Positions 14,715 through 22,383 of a stretch of DNA of 22,383 nt are shown in pieces. Below the pieces are notes generated by a model. That model saw only the letters and a program-made list of their open reading frames with translations. It was not told the DNA's origin and ran no database searches. Position 1 is the first letter of the stretch, and each line of letters opens with the position of its first letter. The position numbers and the translations under genes are program-made. Location: assembly GCA_964344305.1 (NCBI GenBank), contig CAYFMT010000024.1, forward strand, positions 1-22,383. The letters are read 5' to 3'. Source of the stretch: JABMOV01 sp964344305 (GTDB lineage: Bacteria > Fidelibacterota > Marinisomatia > Marinisomatales > JABMOV01).

Positions 14715-14743
14715 AAACAAAACAGGCGGGTTACCCCGCCTGT
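14715..14743 (-). terminator. Strong intrinsic terminator after the TPR gene, abutting the HAD start
   Basis: Minus-strand ACAGGCGGG and CCCGCCTGT form a perfect nine-pair stem with a GTAA loop, followed by TTTGTTT. It begins seven bases after the TPR stop, and its T tract runs into the ATG of the HAD gene. It fills the whole intergenic gap, so it either ends the upstream operon or works as a translation or attenuation control of the HAD gene. Confidence 0.85.
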
Positions 14744-14749
14744 CCTCTC

Positions 14750-16063
14750 TTAATTATCTTCGTATTTATGTGGATTCTTTATTTTATCCATGAGGTATTC
14801 AGCACTTTTTCGCCAGGCTCGATCAGTTCGGGCCTTTTCCAAATGATTCAATGCCGCTGTCTTGTTCCCCTGACCATCGCACCACTCAGCTCTGGCCATT
14901 TCATACCAGCCTCCACCAAAACGCGGTTTCAAATCCGTGGCAGAGATGGCAGCTTCCTTCCCCCTGGTACAATCATTTAATTCATTGCTGGCCTGTGCCA
15001 ATAAAAACCATGCCTGATCGTCTTTTTCATCCAGGCTTGTTGCCATTTCCAGGCTTGTCTGTGCGCTGGCAAATTCACTGATTTCAAGGTAGGAAATACC
15101 CAGCTTAAGGTATCCGTTAGAATAGGTGGGGTCTACCTGGGTTGCTGTGGTGAGCACGGAGATGGCTTCATCATACTTCTTCTGGGATATGTAGATATCA
15201 CCCATGGCACCATAGCCTTTTTGATAACCGGGATGGATTTCGACACAGCGCTGTAGAGACACCAATGCACTTTCTATATCTCCATCTTTCTTCTGGACTA
15301 GACCCAGTGCATACCATCCTTTATAGAATTCCGGACTATGCTCAAGTGCACTCTTGTAATTTTCAATGGCGTAGGTATTGTTTCCGCGTCGAGCCTCAAT
15401 GACTCCAATTTGGTAGTATGCCTGATAAAACTCTGGGTCTATTTCAATAACCTGAAGGTATTTTTCAATGGCACAGTCCAGATCACGACGTTTATAGCAT
15501 TGGTTTCCTTCATTGAAGGTTCGTTTTGCCACATTGGAAATGGCTGCCTGAGCATTTTCATGGGTATTGTTTAATTCAATCGTTTTTCTAAAACTTGAGA
15601 TAGCATTGTCCATTTCATCCAGTTGCATGTACACCAGTCCAAGACTATACGCTGCTTCAGCAAAAAATGGAAATTTATCCAGCACTCCCTGATAGGAAAC
15701 AAGGGCATCTTCATACAATCCACTTCTGTAAGCACGGTTTCCATCATTCATTCCGGTATTGATCTCATTGATCTGTTCAAATTCCTTGCGGTATTCTTCG
15801 TTCTCCTGATCTGCTTCAATAGCCTGATTCAGGTATTCACCAGTTTTGGCCATGTCGCCGAGCCGCAGGTAAGACAGTGAAAGCTGAAACATGGCAGGTG
15901 CAAATGTTGGATCAGCCTGAATTGCCTGTTCGTACTGTTCGATGGCCATGGAAAATTCACCCTGTTCAAAATAGTCATTTCCCTTGTTAAGGAATTCATC
16001 AGGGTTTTGTGCTAACAGAACAGTAAGTCCTGTTAAAAGGATGATGAAAATGCTCTTTTTCAT
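14750..16063 (-). CDS. Secreted or periplasmic TPR-repeat protein
   Basis: A 437-residue protein with an N-terminal signal peptide (K-K-S, hydrophobic core, cleavage probably after V-L-L-A) and about ten tetratricopeptide repeats running almost to the C-terminus. Clear units include G-N-D-Y-F-E-Q-G-E-F, A-Y-S-L-G-L-V-Y and Y-Y-Q-I-G-V-I-E. TPR arrays bind other proteins; the partner is not identifiable. Paired Cys occur at Q-C-Y-K-R-R-D-L-D-C and further on. It lies 24 bases after tRNA-Leu, so tRNA processing would create the 5' end of its message if they are co-transcribed. Ends at a strong terminator. Confidence 0.85.
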   Translation of the reverse strand: MKKSIFIILLTGLTVLLAQNPDEFLNKGNDYFEQGEFSMAIEQYEQAIQADPTFAPAMFQLSLSYLRLGDMAKTGEYLNQAIEADQENEEYRKEFEQINEINTGMNDGNRAYRSGLYEDALVSYQGVLDKFPFFAEAAYSLGLVYMQLDEMDNAISSFRKTIELNNTHENAQAAISNVAKRTFNEGNQCYKRRDLDCAIEKYLQVIEIDPEFYQAYYQIGVIEARRGNNTYAIENYKSALEHSPEFYKGWYALGLVQKKDGDIESALVSLQRCVEIHPGYQKGYGAMGDIYISQKKYDEAISVLTTATQVDPTYSNGYLKLGISYLEISEFASAQTSLEMATSLDEKDDQAWFLLAQASNELNDCTRGKEAAISATDLKPRFGGGWYEMARAEWCDGQGNKTAALNHLEKARTDRAWRKSAEYLMDKIKNPHKYEDN

Positions 16064-16087
16064 ATGATGCCTATGTTATTCATTCTG

Positions 16088-16171
16088 TGCCGAAGGCGGG
16101 ACTCGAACCCGCACGAGGTTTCCCTCACTACCCCCTCAAGATAGCGTGTCTACCAGTTCCACCACTTCGGC
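16088..16171 (-). tRNA. tRNA-Leu(GAG)
   Basis: A complete 84-nt class II tRNA on the minus strand. The acceptor stem is GCCGAAG/CTTCGGC with discriminator A. The D arm is GTGGTGGAACTGGTAGACAC, and the anticodon stem CTATC/GGTAG encloses TTGAGGG with anticodon GAG. A long variable arm (TGAGGGAAACCTCG region) and the T loop TTCGAGT follow. CCA is not encoded. It starts six bases after the secG stop. The secG then tRNA-Leu(GAG) order is also found in E. coli (secG-leuU), so this is a conserved linkage. Confidence 0.95.
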
Positions 16172-16177
16172 TTAAGG

Positions 16178-16516
16178 TTACGGGTTGCTTTCCAGGGGTT
16201 CCTGAATCGCCGGTGCGGATAAGTCCAGTGCCGGTGCCGGTTGTTCAAGAGCCTGTTGCTTAAGAAGTGACTCTCCGTCACCTACTTCCGGTGCGGTAAC
16301 CAGACTGATTAAAATTGCCAATGCAATAAAACCGATAGCAAGCCAACTGGTAAGTTTGCTCAACATGGTTGCGGCACTGCGACCACCAAAAATAGCATTG
16401 GTTGAAGCAGACCCAAAGGTCCCGGACAATCCACCGCCCTGGCTGGCCTGCATAAGTATTACGATGATAAGAAATACACTAAGCAGTGTATGTATCAGTA
16501 TTAAAAATCCCTGCAA
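16178..16516 (-). CDS. secG: Protein translocase subunit SecG
   Basis: A 112-residue inner-membrane subunit of the SecYEG channel. It has two hydrophobic helices (about residues 4-22 and 52-72) joined by the conserved loop Q-A-S-Q-G-G-G-L-S-G-T-F-G. The tail is rich in Ala, Pro and Glu, as is common in SecG of many phyla. The start is TTG at 16516 with GAGAGG upstream, overlapping the tpiA stop region; this is the only start that keeps the first helix intact. Downstream lies tRNA-Leu, six bases away. Confidence 0.93.
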   Translation of the reverse strand: MQGFLILIHTLLSVFLIIVILMQASQGGGLSGTFGSASTNAIFGGRSAATMLSKLTSWLAIGFIALAILISLVTAPEVGDGESLLKQQALEQPAPALDLSAPAIQEPLESNP

Positions 16517-16526
16517 AATAATCCTC

Positions 16527-17288
16527 TCAAATGCTTGATTTTACATTTTTAATAATGGTTGTAAACGCGTCCACTTTTAAACTGGCTCCTCCAATGAGAA
16601 ATCCATTTACTCCCGGTGTTTGAATCAGTTCCGCTGCATTTTCGGGTTTAACGGATCCACCATAGAGAATACTCACATCACTTGCAGACACATCATCATA
16701 CATGTCTTTCAGGATATCTCTAATCTCACCATGAGTTTCCTCCACCTGATCCGGTGTTGCTGTCTCACCCGTGCCTATTGCCCAGACCGGTTCATAAGCG
16801 ATAACCAGATGATCCAGTGACAATACGGAATCCAATCCATTCACCAGCTGTTTTCTCAATAAGGCACCTGTTTTACCACTTTTTCGTTGAGTGAGTGTTT
16901 CTCCGATACAAAGAATGGGAGTCATCCCCGCATTCAACACAGAATGCAATTTGCGATTGATCCACTCATCCGGTTCATGAAAAATATGCCGGCGTTCAGA
17001 ATGTCCTAAAATGACATACTGTACCCGGCAATCCTTTAACATGGCAGTGGAAATCTCACCGGTATAAGCACCATTTTCTGCCCAGTGACAGTTTTGCGCA
17101 CCCAGTGAAATATGAGGCGTTGATTCGAACGCGTTCTTCATGTTAAAAAGCGCTGTAAAAGGCGGGCAGAATATAATGTCCACCATTTCTGTATCCAAAA
17201 CCAAATTCAGCACTTCATCGACGAAAAGACGACCCTCTGTAGGGGTCTTAAACATTTTCCAATTTCCAGCAATTATAGGTTTTTTCAT
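16527..17288 (-). CDS. tpiA: Triosephosphate isomerase
   Basis: A 253-residue TIM-barrel enzyme of glycolysis that interconverts dihydroxyacetone phosphate and glyceraldehyde 3-phosphate. The catalytic Lys is in G-N-W-K-M-F, the His in L-G-H-S-E-R-R, the Glu in Y-E-P-V-W-A-I-G-T-G, and the phosphate-binding G-G-S-V-K and I-G-G-A-S-L are all present. The ATG overlaps the pgk stop by one base (TAATG), so translation is coupled. Confidence 0.97.
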   Translation of the reverse strand: MKKPIIAGNWKMFKTPTEGRLFVDEVLNLVLDTEMVDIIFCPPFTALFNMKNAFESTPHISLGAQNCHWAENGAYTGEISTAMLKDCRVQYVILGHSERRHIFHEPDEWINRKLHSVLNAGMTPILCIGETLTQRKSGKTGALLRKQLVNGLDSVLSLDHLVIAYEPVWAIGTGETATPDQVEETHGEIRDILKDMYDDVSASDVSILYGGSVKPENAAELIQTPGVNGFLIGGASLKVDAFTTIIKNVKSSI

Positions 17289-18475
17289 TATGACTCCAAT
17301 GCCGCAATAGCCGGCAGTTTATTTCCACTTAATAATTCCAGAGAGGCTCCACCACCGGTGCTAACATGAGACATTAAATCAGAAAGATCAAATTGATCCA
17401 CCGCTGCTGCAGTGTCACCACCTCCCACAACAGCGATTCCTTCATTTTCATGGAGATGTGCCATGGCCCTTGTTATCCCTAGGGATCCCTGCTCAAACCC
17501 GGTGGTTTCAAACACACCCATGGGACCATTCCAGATAACGGTTCCTGCCTGTTGAATAATATTGGAATATTTTTGAGTGGTACCAGGTCCTATATCAAGA
17601 CCCATTGATTCATCAGGTATTTCCTTGATTGGTACAACCGATTTTTGGGCTGATGCATTGATTTCTTTCGCAACCACAACATCATCTGGGAAAACAAGTT
17701 GAACCTTTTGAGCATGGGCAGTACTGATGATATCTCGTGCTGTTTGGATCATGGATGAGTCCACTAGCGAACCACCAACAGGAATACCTCGCGCAGCCAG
17801 GAAAGTGAAAACCATACCCCCACCAATAATAATCGTATCTGCATCTTCAAGGAATTTTTGGATCAGCCCCAGTTTCGATCCAATCTTCGCCCCTCCAAGA
17901 ACCAGTACCAGAGGTCTTTTTGGTTTCTTGGTCACCTGCTCGAGGTATTGAAGTTCTTTTTCGATCAGGAAGCCAATCCCCTTATTTGTGAAATGACGTG
18001 CTACACCCACATTGGAGGCGTGGGCACGATGGGCTGTTCCAAAGGCATCATTGACATAAACCTGTCCGTGTTTGGCCAGGGCATTGCTAAAGGCTTCATC
18101 ATTGGATGTCTCTTCTTCATGAAATCTCAGGTTCTCCAATAAATGGATTTCTCCCGGTCTTAACCCAAATGAGACATCAATAGCATCCTCAGATATGCAA
18201 TCACTGGAGAATTTGATAGGCATCTCAAGCAATTCCGCCAGTTTTTCTCCAACTGGCACCAGACTCATTTCAGGAACTACTTTACCTTTCGGTCTGCCTA
18301 GATGAGACATAAGTATGATAGAGGAATTGGCATTCAGACAATATTTTATGGTTGGAAGCGCAGATCGAATGCGAAAATCATCCATCACAATCTCATTGTC
18401 AAGAGGGACATTGAAGTCCACACGGATCAGCACCCGTTTTTGCTTCAAATCAAATGTTTTGACACCACGTATCAT
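17288..18475 (-). CDS. pgk: Phosphoglycerate kinase
   Basis: A 395-residue two-domain glycolytic kinase that moves phosphate from 1,3-bisphosphoglycerate to ADP. The N-terminal substrate loop R-V-D-F-N-V-P-L, the conserved S-H-L-G-R-P, the hinge A-K-I-G-S-K-L, and the nucleotide-binding W-N-G-P-M-G-V-F-E and G-G-G-D-T-A-A-A are all visible. Length is normal. The ATG overlaps the comF stop by four bases, and the order pgk-tpiA-secG is widespread. Confidence 0.97.
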   Translation of the reverse strand: MIRGVKTFDLKQKRVLIRVDFNVPLDNEIVMDDFRIRSALPTIKYCLNANSSIILMSHLGRPKGKVVPEMSLVPVGEKLAELLEMPIKFSSDCISEDAIDVSFGLRPGEIHLLENLRFHEEETSNDEAFSNALAKHGQVYVNDAFGTAHRAHASNVGVARHFTNKGIGFLIEKELQYLEQVTKKPKRPLVLVLGGAKIGSKLGLIQKFLEDADTIIIGGGMVFTFLAARGIPVGGSLVDSSMIQTARDIISTAHAQKVQLVFPDDVVVAKEINASAQKSVVPIKEIPDESMGLDIGPGTTQKYSNIIQQAGTVIWNGPMGVFETTGFEQGSLGITRAMAHLHENEGIAVVGGGDTAAAVDQFDLSDLMSHVSTGGGASLELLSGNKLPAIAALES

Positions 18476-19191
18476 TTTTTACCCTTTATTTTCGGTGTAC
18501 ACAAGGTTAACGCTGTTACACATTTTGCACCGGCACTTTTGCATGCTTTCGCAACAGACGATATGGTAGATCCGGTTGTTAACACGTCATCGACGATCCA
18601 AACGTGCATCCCGGACAAATCCAATTTGCATTTAAATACTCCTGCAACATTTTTTTCTCTTTCTTCCAGATTCAATGATGTCTGGGAAGAGGTGTGTTGG
18701 GTTTTCACTATTCCTTTCCTGATGACAGGGATATCCAGAGTTACGCCAACCCCTTTACCGATCCAGTACGCCTGGTTATATCCGCGTGACCGGTATTTCA
18801 TGGAATGAAGCGGGACTGGAATAATACAATCCATGGAATCAAATCCATCCTGCAGTAGCATTTCATTTGCCAAAAAGCATCCAAATTCAAAGGCGAATTT
18901 AGGTCGTCCCTGGTACTTAAATGAATGAATAACATTTTGAAATATTTCGTTGAAATACCATCCTGAAAAGGCATGGTCAATGTGTGAATTATGTGAGACA
19001 TCCTCTACCCAATCCATACGGTTTGTGGGCTCCAACCTCTGCTGGCAGTCAGAACAAATATTCACCGGTTCATCCTTGAAAAGATTATCACAAACAATAC
19101 AAACCGGTGGAAAGATGAGCTTTGGTATCCCTGAGGTAATAGAATTCAAATAACCAATAAATGGTTTTCCGTATTGGTCATAGAAAGACAT
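18472..19191 (-). CDS. comF: ComF family phosphoribosyltransferase-like protein
   Basis: A 239-residue protein with an N-terminal zinc-binding pair of C-x-x-C motifs (C-I-V-C and C-S-D-C, about residues 32-48) and a C-terminal PRTase fold with the PRPP signature V-D-D-V-L-T-T-G-S-T. The family is needed for DNA uptake in competent bacteria and occurs widely in non-competent ones, where its role is unclear. The loop R-G-Y-N-Q-A is typical. First gene of the minus-strand glycolysis block, divergent from the large gene at 19262. Confidence 0.9.
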   Translation of the reverse strand: MSFYDQYGKPFIGYLNSITSGIPKLIFPPVCIVCDNLFKDEPVNICSDCQQRLEPTNRMDWVEDVSHNSHIDHAFSGWYFNEIFQNVIHSFKYQGRPKFAFEFGCFLANEMLLQDGFDSMDCIIPVPLHSMKYRSRGYNQAYWIGKGVGVTLDIPVIRKGIVKTQHTSSQTSLNLEEREKNVAGVFKCKLDLSGMHVWIVDDVLTTGSTISSVAKACKSAGAKCVTALTLCTPKIKGKK

Positions 19192-19261
19192 TTGAATGAA
19201 TGTAATTTTCTCTCATATTTGAGATTCCTTTAGATAGAATACACACAACAATTGATCATAA
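19192..19261. promoter_or_regulatory. Divergent intergenic region
   Basis: This 70-base A/T-rich gap separates the divergent comF and the 995-residue gene, so it should hold promoters for both. On the plus strand TAGAAT (19235-19240) could be a -10 box, but no -35 hexamer lies at proper distance. No Shine-Dalgarno sequence precedes ATG 19262. Confidence 0.35.
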
Positions 19262-22249
19262 ATGGTAATTCCTGACTTAAAAAAACACGAACGCCTGGCA
19301 TTTCAGGACCTGATGCTGTTTCGAATTTACGAAATATTGCTGGTGGCAAGCCCATACGATGCGTTTGTCCTGGAAGAAGGAGGACAGTTAACAGAACAGA
19401 TTCTCAAGGAATACATGGGAATGAACTTTAATTATCCACCACGGGTTTGGCAGGCAAAATCAGGCAGCCAAGCACTTGATATTCTAAAGAAAAGGAAGAT
19501 CGATCTTGTTATCATCATGACCCGTATTGCGGACATGGATCCCATCAAACTTGCTTCTGAAGTAAAATCGAAGTATAAACGCAAACCGGTTGTCCTGCTT
19601 GCGTTTGACCAATCCGAAATTCATGACCTGTTGGATATTCACCTGCTTCCCACCCTGCCACTGGATAGTATATTTATCTGGAGTGGTCATGCGGATGTGC
19701 TGTTGGCAATTATTAAGCATATTGAAGATCTCCGAAATGCAAAACGGGACATTATTAAAGGTCATGCACGTGCTATTATTTTTGTTGAGGATACACCAAA
19801 ATACTATTCAGCTATCCTGCCACTGATTTATAAGGAGATAATGTCCAATACCAAAGAAGTGTACAGTAAATCCGAATCAATCTCTAACCAACTGCTGCAT
19901 TTACGGGCTCGACCCAAAATCCTCTTTGCAAATAACTATGAGCAGGCTAGGAAGTTTTTCAATCTTTACCGGACGAATGTCCTGGGTATTATTTCTGATA
20001 TTCGTTTCCCACGTAAAGGAATGATGGATAAACGTGCAGGATTGCATTTTACACAATATGTTCGCAAAAAAGATGCGACTATGCCCATTATTTTACAAAG
20101 TTCCGACTTCGCAAGGTATGAAGAGGCCCATCACGTGAACGCAGCATTTTTACACAAGTATTCAGCGACGCTTCATCAGGATATTCGCGATTTTGTCGTC
20201 CATAATTTTGGATTTGGAAATTTCATATTTCGTCTTCCATCAGGTGAAATCGTTCACGAAGTGTCATCCATTTCGGAAATGATGGACGTTCTTCCTTTCG
20301 TACCGGATGACTCTATTCAATATCATGCAAGCAGCAATCATTTTTCCAACTGGTTCGCTATTCGTGGTGAATTTGACCTTGCCACAACCATTCGATCCTT
20401 AAAAGAATCGGATTTTGCCGATCAAAATGAACGAAAAGAAACGTATATCAAATTGATTAAAGCATCCAGAAAAAAAGAAGAGGTGTTATCCCTCCAGGAT
20501 GTAACGGACGATCTACCCAACATTACCCAGATCGGAAGTGGATCAATGGGTGGTAAGGCACGTGGTCTCGTGTTTATTCATTCCATTTTACAGAATTCAT
20601 CTATCCATCGGCGTTACCCAGATGTGGATATTCGCATTCCCCAGATCACCCTCATTGGTACCGATGAATTTGATCGTTTCATGGATAGAAATCGATTGTG
20701 GACCACCGCAATAAATGCCGAGAACAATAATGAAATTATCGATGCATTTGTGAGTGCAGAATTGTCAGATGAGTTGAAATCAAGTCTTTGGATTCTCACC
20801 GAGAAAGTTCATTACCCACTTGCCGTGAGGTCCTCCAGTATTCTTGAAGATTCACAATACCGACCTCTTGCAGGTTTTTATTCAACATTCATGCTGACAA
20901 ATAACCAGGAATCTCAAGAGGACAGATTCCATTTATTATGTGAAGCTATTAAGCGTATCTATGCGTCCATTTACTTCCAGGTACCAAAGATGTATGCAGA
21001 TAAATCACATCACAGGCCCGATGAAGAAAAAATGGGTATTATTATCATGGAATTGATCGGACAACCATTCAAGGAACGCTATTACCCAGTCATCAGTGGA
21101 AGTGCACAATCCATAAATTATTATCCTGTCTCATACATGAAACGTGAAGAGGGAGTCGCATCCATTGCACTGGGATTTGGCAGGACGGTAGCGGAAGGTG
21201 AACAGGCCCTTCGTTTTTCACCAAAATACCCTCATATCCTGCCACAGTATTTTTCCATCAAGGCAACAATGGAAAACTCACAAAAACAGTTTTATGCCCT
21301 TCCTCTCAGTGATGACTTCCATCCACTGGTTGAAGGTGAAGAAGGAAACTTGTTATCCTATACACTTGAAGATGCAGAAGAGGATGGTTCGTTATTCTGG
21401 GCAGGAAGTGTTATCTGTGGTAATGATGGAATTGTGAGGCATTCCTTGAGTTATGATGGACCCAGGGTTGTGACGTTCGCTCATGTTTTGAAAATGAATC
21501 AGTTCCCACTTTCACAAATTCTGGAAGATTTGCTTGAAACCGGAAAATCAGCCCTTGGGAGTCCTGTTGAAATTGAATTTGCCATAAATCTTTTTAGGGA
21601 TAAAAGCCGAAAGCCAGAGTTCTGTCTTTTACAGGTTAAACCCATGTTATTGCACGGAATTGGGTCCCTCGAAGACACTGAACCGACAGATTACAGTAAT
21701 ATGGTTGTGAAAAGTACAGCGGCTCTCGGCAATGGAAAAACAGAAGGAATCCGTCATATCATTATGGTGGATATCAACACATTTGATTCCTCCAAAACTG
21801 TAGCTATCGCAGAAGAAATTGATTCCATGAATGCCCAATTGGGACCAGATGAGTCGTATGTGCTTATCGGTCCTGGCAGATGGGGATCAGCCGATCCCTG
21901 GCTGGGTGTACCTGTTCGATGGAATCAAATTTCAAAAGCTCAGGTCATTATTGAAGTGGGGATGGATGACTACCCCATTGACCCATCCTTTGGCAGCCAC
22001 TTTTTCCAGAATGTGACCAGCATGAGAATCGGATATTTTACCATCAACCATAAAAACAAAGAAGATTCGATTGATAATGCATGGTTCAGGAGTCAACGAT
22101 GTATTTCTAAGGGAAAGTATGCTTCCCTGCTAACGCTTGATGATCCCATGTTCATTCAAATTGATGGCAACACGGGTGTAGGTATGATATTTAAACCTGT
22201 CGTCCCTGAAAACATTCCCATGAATGAACAGGAGTCGACAGGGATTTGA
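19262..22249 (+). CDS. Receiver-like / PEP-synthase ATP-grasp fusion protein
   Basis: A 995-residue protein. Residues about 25-155 form a degenerate receiver-like domain without a phospho-acceptor Asp. Residues about 170-310 form a second one with E176/D177, acceptor D246 (I-I-S-D-I-R), S280 and K299, so it may be phosphorylated. From about 420 an N-terminal PEP-synthase/pyruvate-phosphate-dikinase ATP-grasp module follows: G-S-M-G-G-K-A-R-G-L (about 427-436), R-S-S-S-I-L-E-D (523-530), A-G-F-Y-S-T (537-542), V-E-I-E-F-A and L-Q-V-K-P-M. The phosphohistidine swivel and PEP-binding barrel are absent, so it is not a complete PEP synthase. A conserved C-terminal part with I-G-P-G-R-W-G-S-A-D-P-W-L-G-V follows. 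Function unknown; possibly a signal-controlled phosphotransfer or ligase enzyme. Confidence 0.82.
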   Translation: MVIPDLKKHERLAFQDLMLFRIYEILLVASPYDAFVLEEGGQLTEQILKEYMGMNFNYPPRVWQAKSGSQALDILKKRKIDLVIIMTRIADMDPIKLASEVKSKYKRKPVVLLAFDQSEIHDLLDIHLLPTLPLDSIFIWSGHADVLLAIIKHIEDLRNAKRDIIKGHARAIIFVEDTPKYYSAILPLIYKEIMSNTKEVYSKSESISNQLLHLRARPKILFANNYEQARKFFNLYRTNVLGIISDIRFPRKGMMDKRAGLHFTQYVRKKDATMPIILQSSDFARYEEAHHVNAAFLHKYSATLHQDIRDFVVHNFGFGNFIFRLPSGEIVHEVSSISEMMDVLPFVPDDSIQYHASSNHFSNWFAIRGEFDLATTIRSLKESDFADQNERKETYIKLIKASRKKEEVLSLQDVTDDLPNITQIGSGSMGGKARGLVFIHSILQNSSIHRRYPDVDIRIPQITLIGTDEFDRFMDRNRLWTTAINAENNNEIIDAFVSAELSDELKSSLWILTEKVHYPLAVRSSSILEDSQYRPLAGFYSTFMLTNNQESQEDRFHLLCEAIKRIYASIYFQVPKMYADKSHHRPDEEKMGIIIMELIGQPFKERYYPVISGSAQSINYYPVSYMKREEGVASIALGFGRTVAEGEQALRFSPKYPHILPQYFSIKATMENSQKQFYALPLSDDFHPLVEGEEGNLLSYTLEDAEEDGSLFWAGSVICGNDGIVRHSLSYDGPRVVTFAHVLKMNQFPLSQILEDLLETGKSALGSPVEIEFAINLFRDKSRKPEFCLLQVKPMLLHGIGSLEDTEPTDYSNMVVKSTAALGNGKTEGIRHIIMVDINTFDSSKTVAIAEEIDSMNAQLGPDESYVLIGPGRWGSADPWLGVPVRWNQISKAQVIIEVGMDDYPIDPSFGSHFFQNVTSMRIGYFTINHKNKEDSIDNAWFRSQRCISKGKYASLLTLDDPMFIQIDGNTGVGMIFKPVVPENIPMNEQESTGI

Positions 22250-22261
22250 AGGATGACGGTT

Positions 22262-22318
22262 TTCAGTTATCGTTTTCTGTTGTCAGTTATCAGTTGTCAG
22301 TTGGGAATTATCAGTTAG
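22262..22318. repeat. Degenerate CAGTTATC/GTCAGTT short repeats
   Basis: The stretch after the last gene is built of variants of an octamer: CAGTTATC, GTCAGTTATC, AGTTGTCAGTT and ATCAGTTAG. This is low-complexity repeat sequence with no coding sense. No intrinsic terminator for the 995-residue gene is visible before it. Confidence 0.6.
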
Positions 22319-22340
22319 TGAATAAAAATGTAAAACCAAT

Positions 22341-22383
22341 ACATGGGTAACAGATTAGTTTCAGAACATAGGTAACACTGTTA
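22341..22383 (-). repeat. Paired GGTAACA motif, IS-end-like, right edge
   Basis: GGTAACA occurs at 22346-22352 and 22371-22377, 25 bases apart, each preceded by ACATG or ACATA. It is the inverted counterpart of the pair at 4-40 with the same spacing. The window edge lies just outside the second box. Confidence 0.5.

Noticed and set aside
22250..22340. Terminator of the 995-residue gene
   Set aside because: The sequence is a degenerate AGTTATC-type repeat with no G/C stem followed by a T run.
1..22383. 22-kb composite transposon bounded by inverted IS ends
   Set aside because: The enclosed genes are essential chromosomal functions in conserved operon order and no transposase is visible; edge motifs are better explained by assembly breaks at repeats.

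Overview
This window reads as one almost co-directional block of bacterial housekeeping genes on the minus strand, followed by one divergent large gene on the plus strand. Protein content (a ComF-Pgk-TpiA-SecG run, a TPR lipoprotein-like gene, methylmalonyl-CoA epimerase, and a receiver/PEP-synthase-like fusion) and the moderate GC content suggest a diderm of the FCB group, perhaps Candidatus Marinimicrobia or a relative. That placement is an impression from the proteins, not a computed one.

Left flank (1-1510). There is no ordinary operon here. The region holds a paired motif that looks like an insertion-sequence end, several small palindromes, a tRNA-Gly(GCC) on the minus strand, and behind it two perfect 440-bp tandem units. 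Each unit carries a tiny GIY-YIG nuclease gene and ends in an imitation of the tRNA's 3' half, in the style of an attachment site.

Putative selenium/sulfur redox trio (1511-3617, minus). A lipoprotein derived from the metallophosphatase fold is interrupted by one in-frame TGA at codon 46, inside a Cys-Gly-X motif. A hairpin with a GGUCU loop starts downstream at the spacing used by E. coli fdhF. I read it as a selenoprotein that ordinary gene calling would truncate. It is followed, with overlapping stop/start codons, by a membrane-anchored rhodanese with a non-standard start and a MauE/DoxX-type membrane protein with a Cys-Gly-Cys motif. This is the most interesting content of the window.

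Core block (3628-14714, minus). From the 5' end: HAD hydrolase, acpS, NAD(P)HX repair enzyme, vanZ-like, recN, murA, trkA, trkH, DUF1611 protein, dipeptide-epimerase-like enzyme, methylmalonyl-CoA epimerase. Most neighbours overlap by 1-11 bases, so this is probably one long transcription unit that continues into the selenoprotein trio. The DUF1611/epimerase pair resembles the D-glutamate catabolic pair DgcN/DgcA.

Glycolysis/secretion block (14750-19191, minus). comF, pgk, tpiA, secG, tRNA-Leu(GAG) and a TPR protein, closed by a strong intrinsic terminator that directly abuts the start codon of the HAD gene.

Right flank (19262-22383). A 995-residue protein with two receiver-like domains and a PEP-synthase-type ATP-grasp module lies on the plus strand. 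It is followed by a degenerate short repeat and a second insertion-sequence-like end, inverted relative to the one at the left edge.
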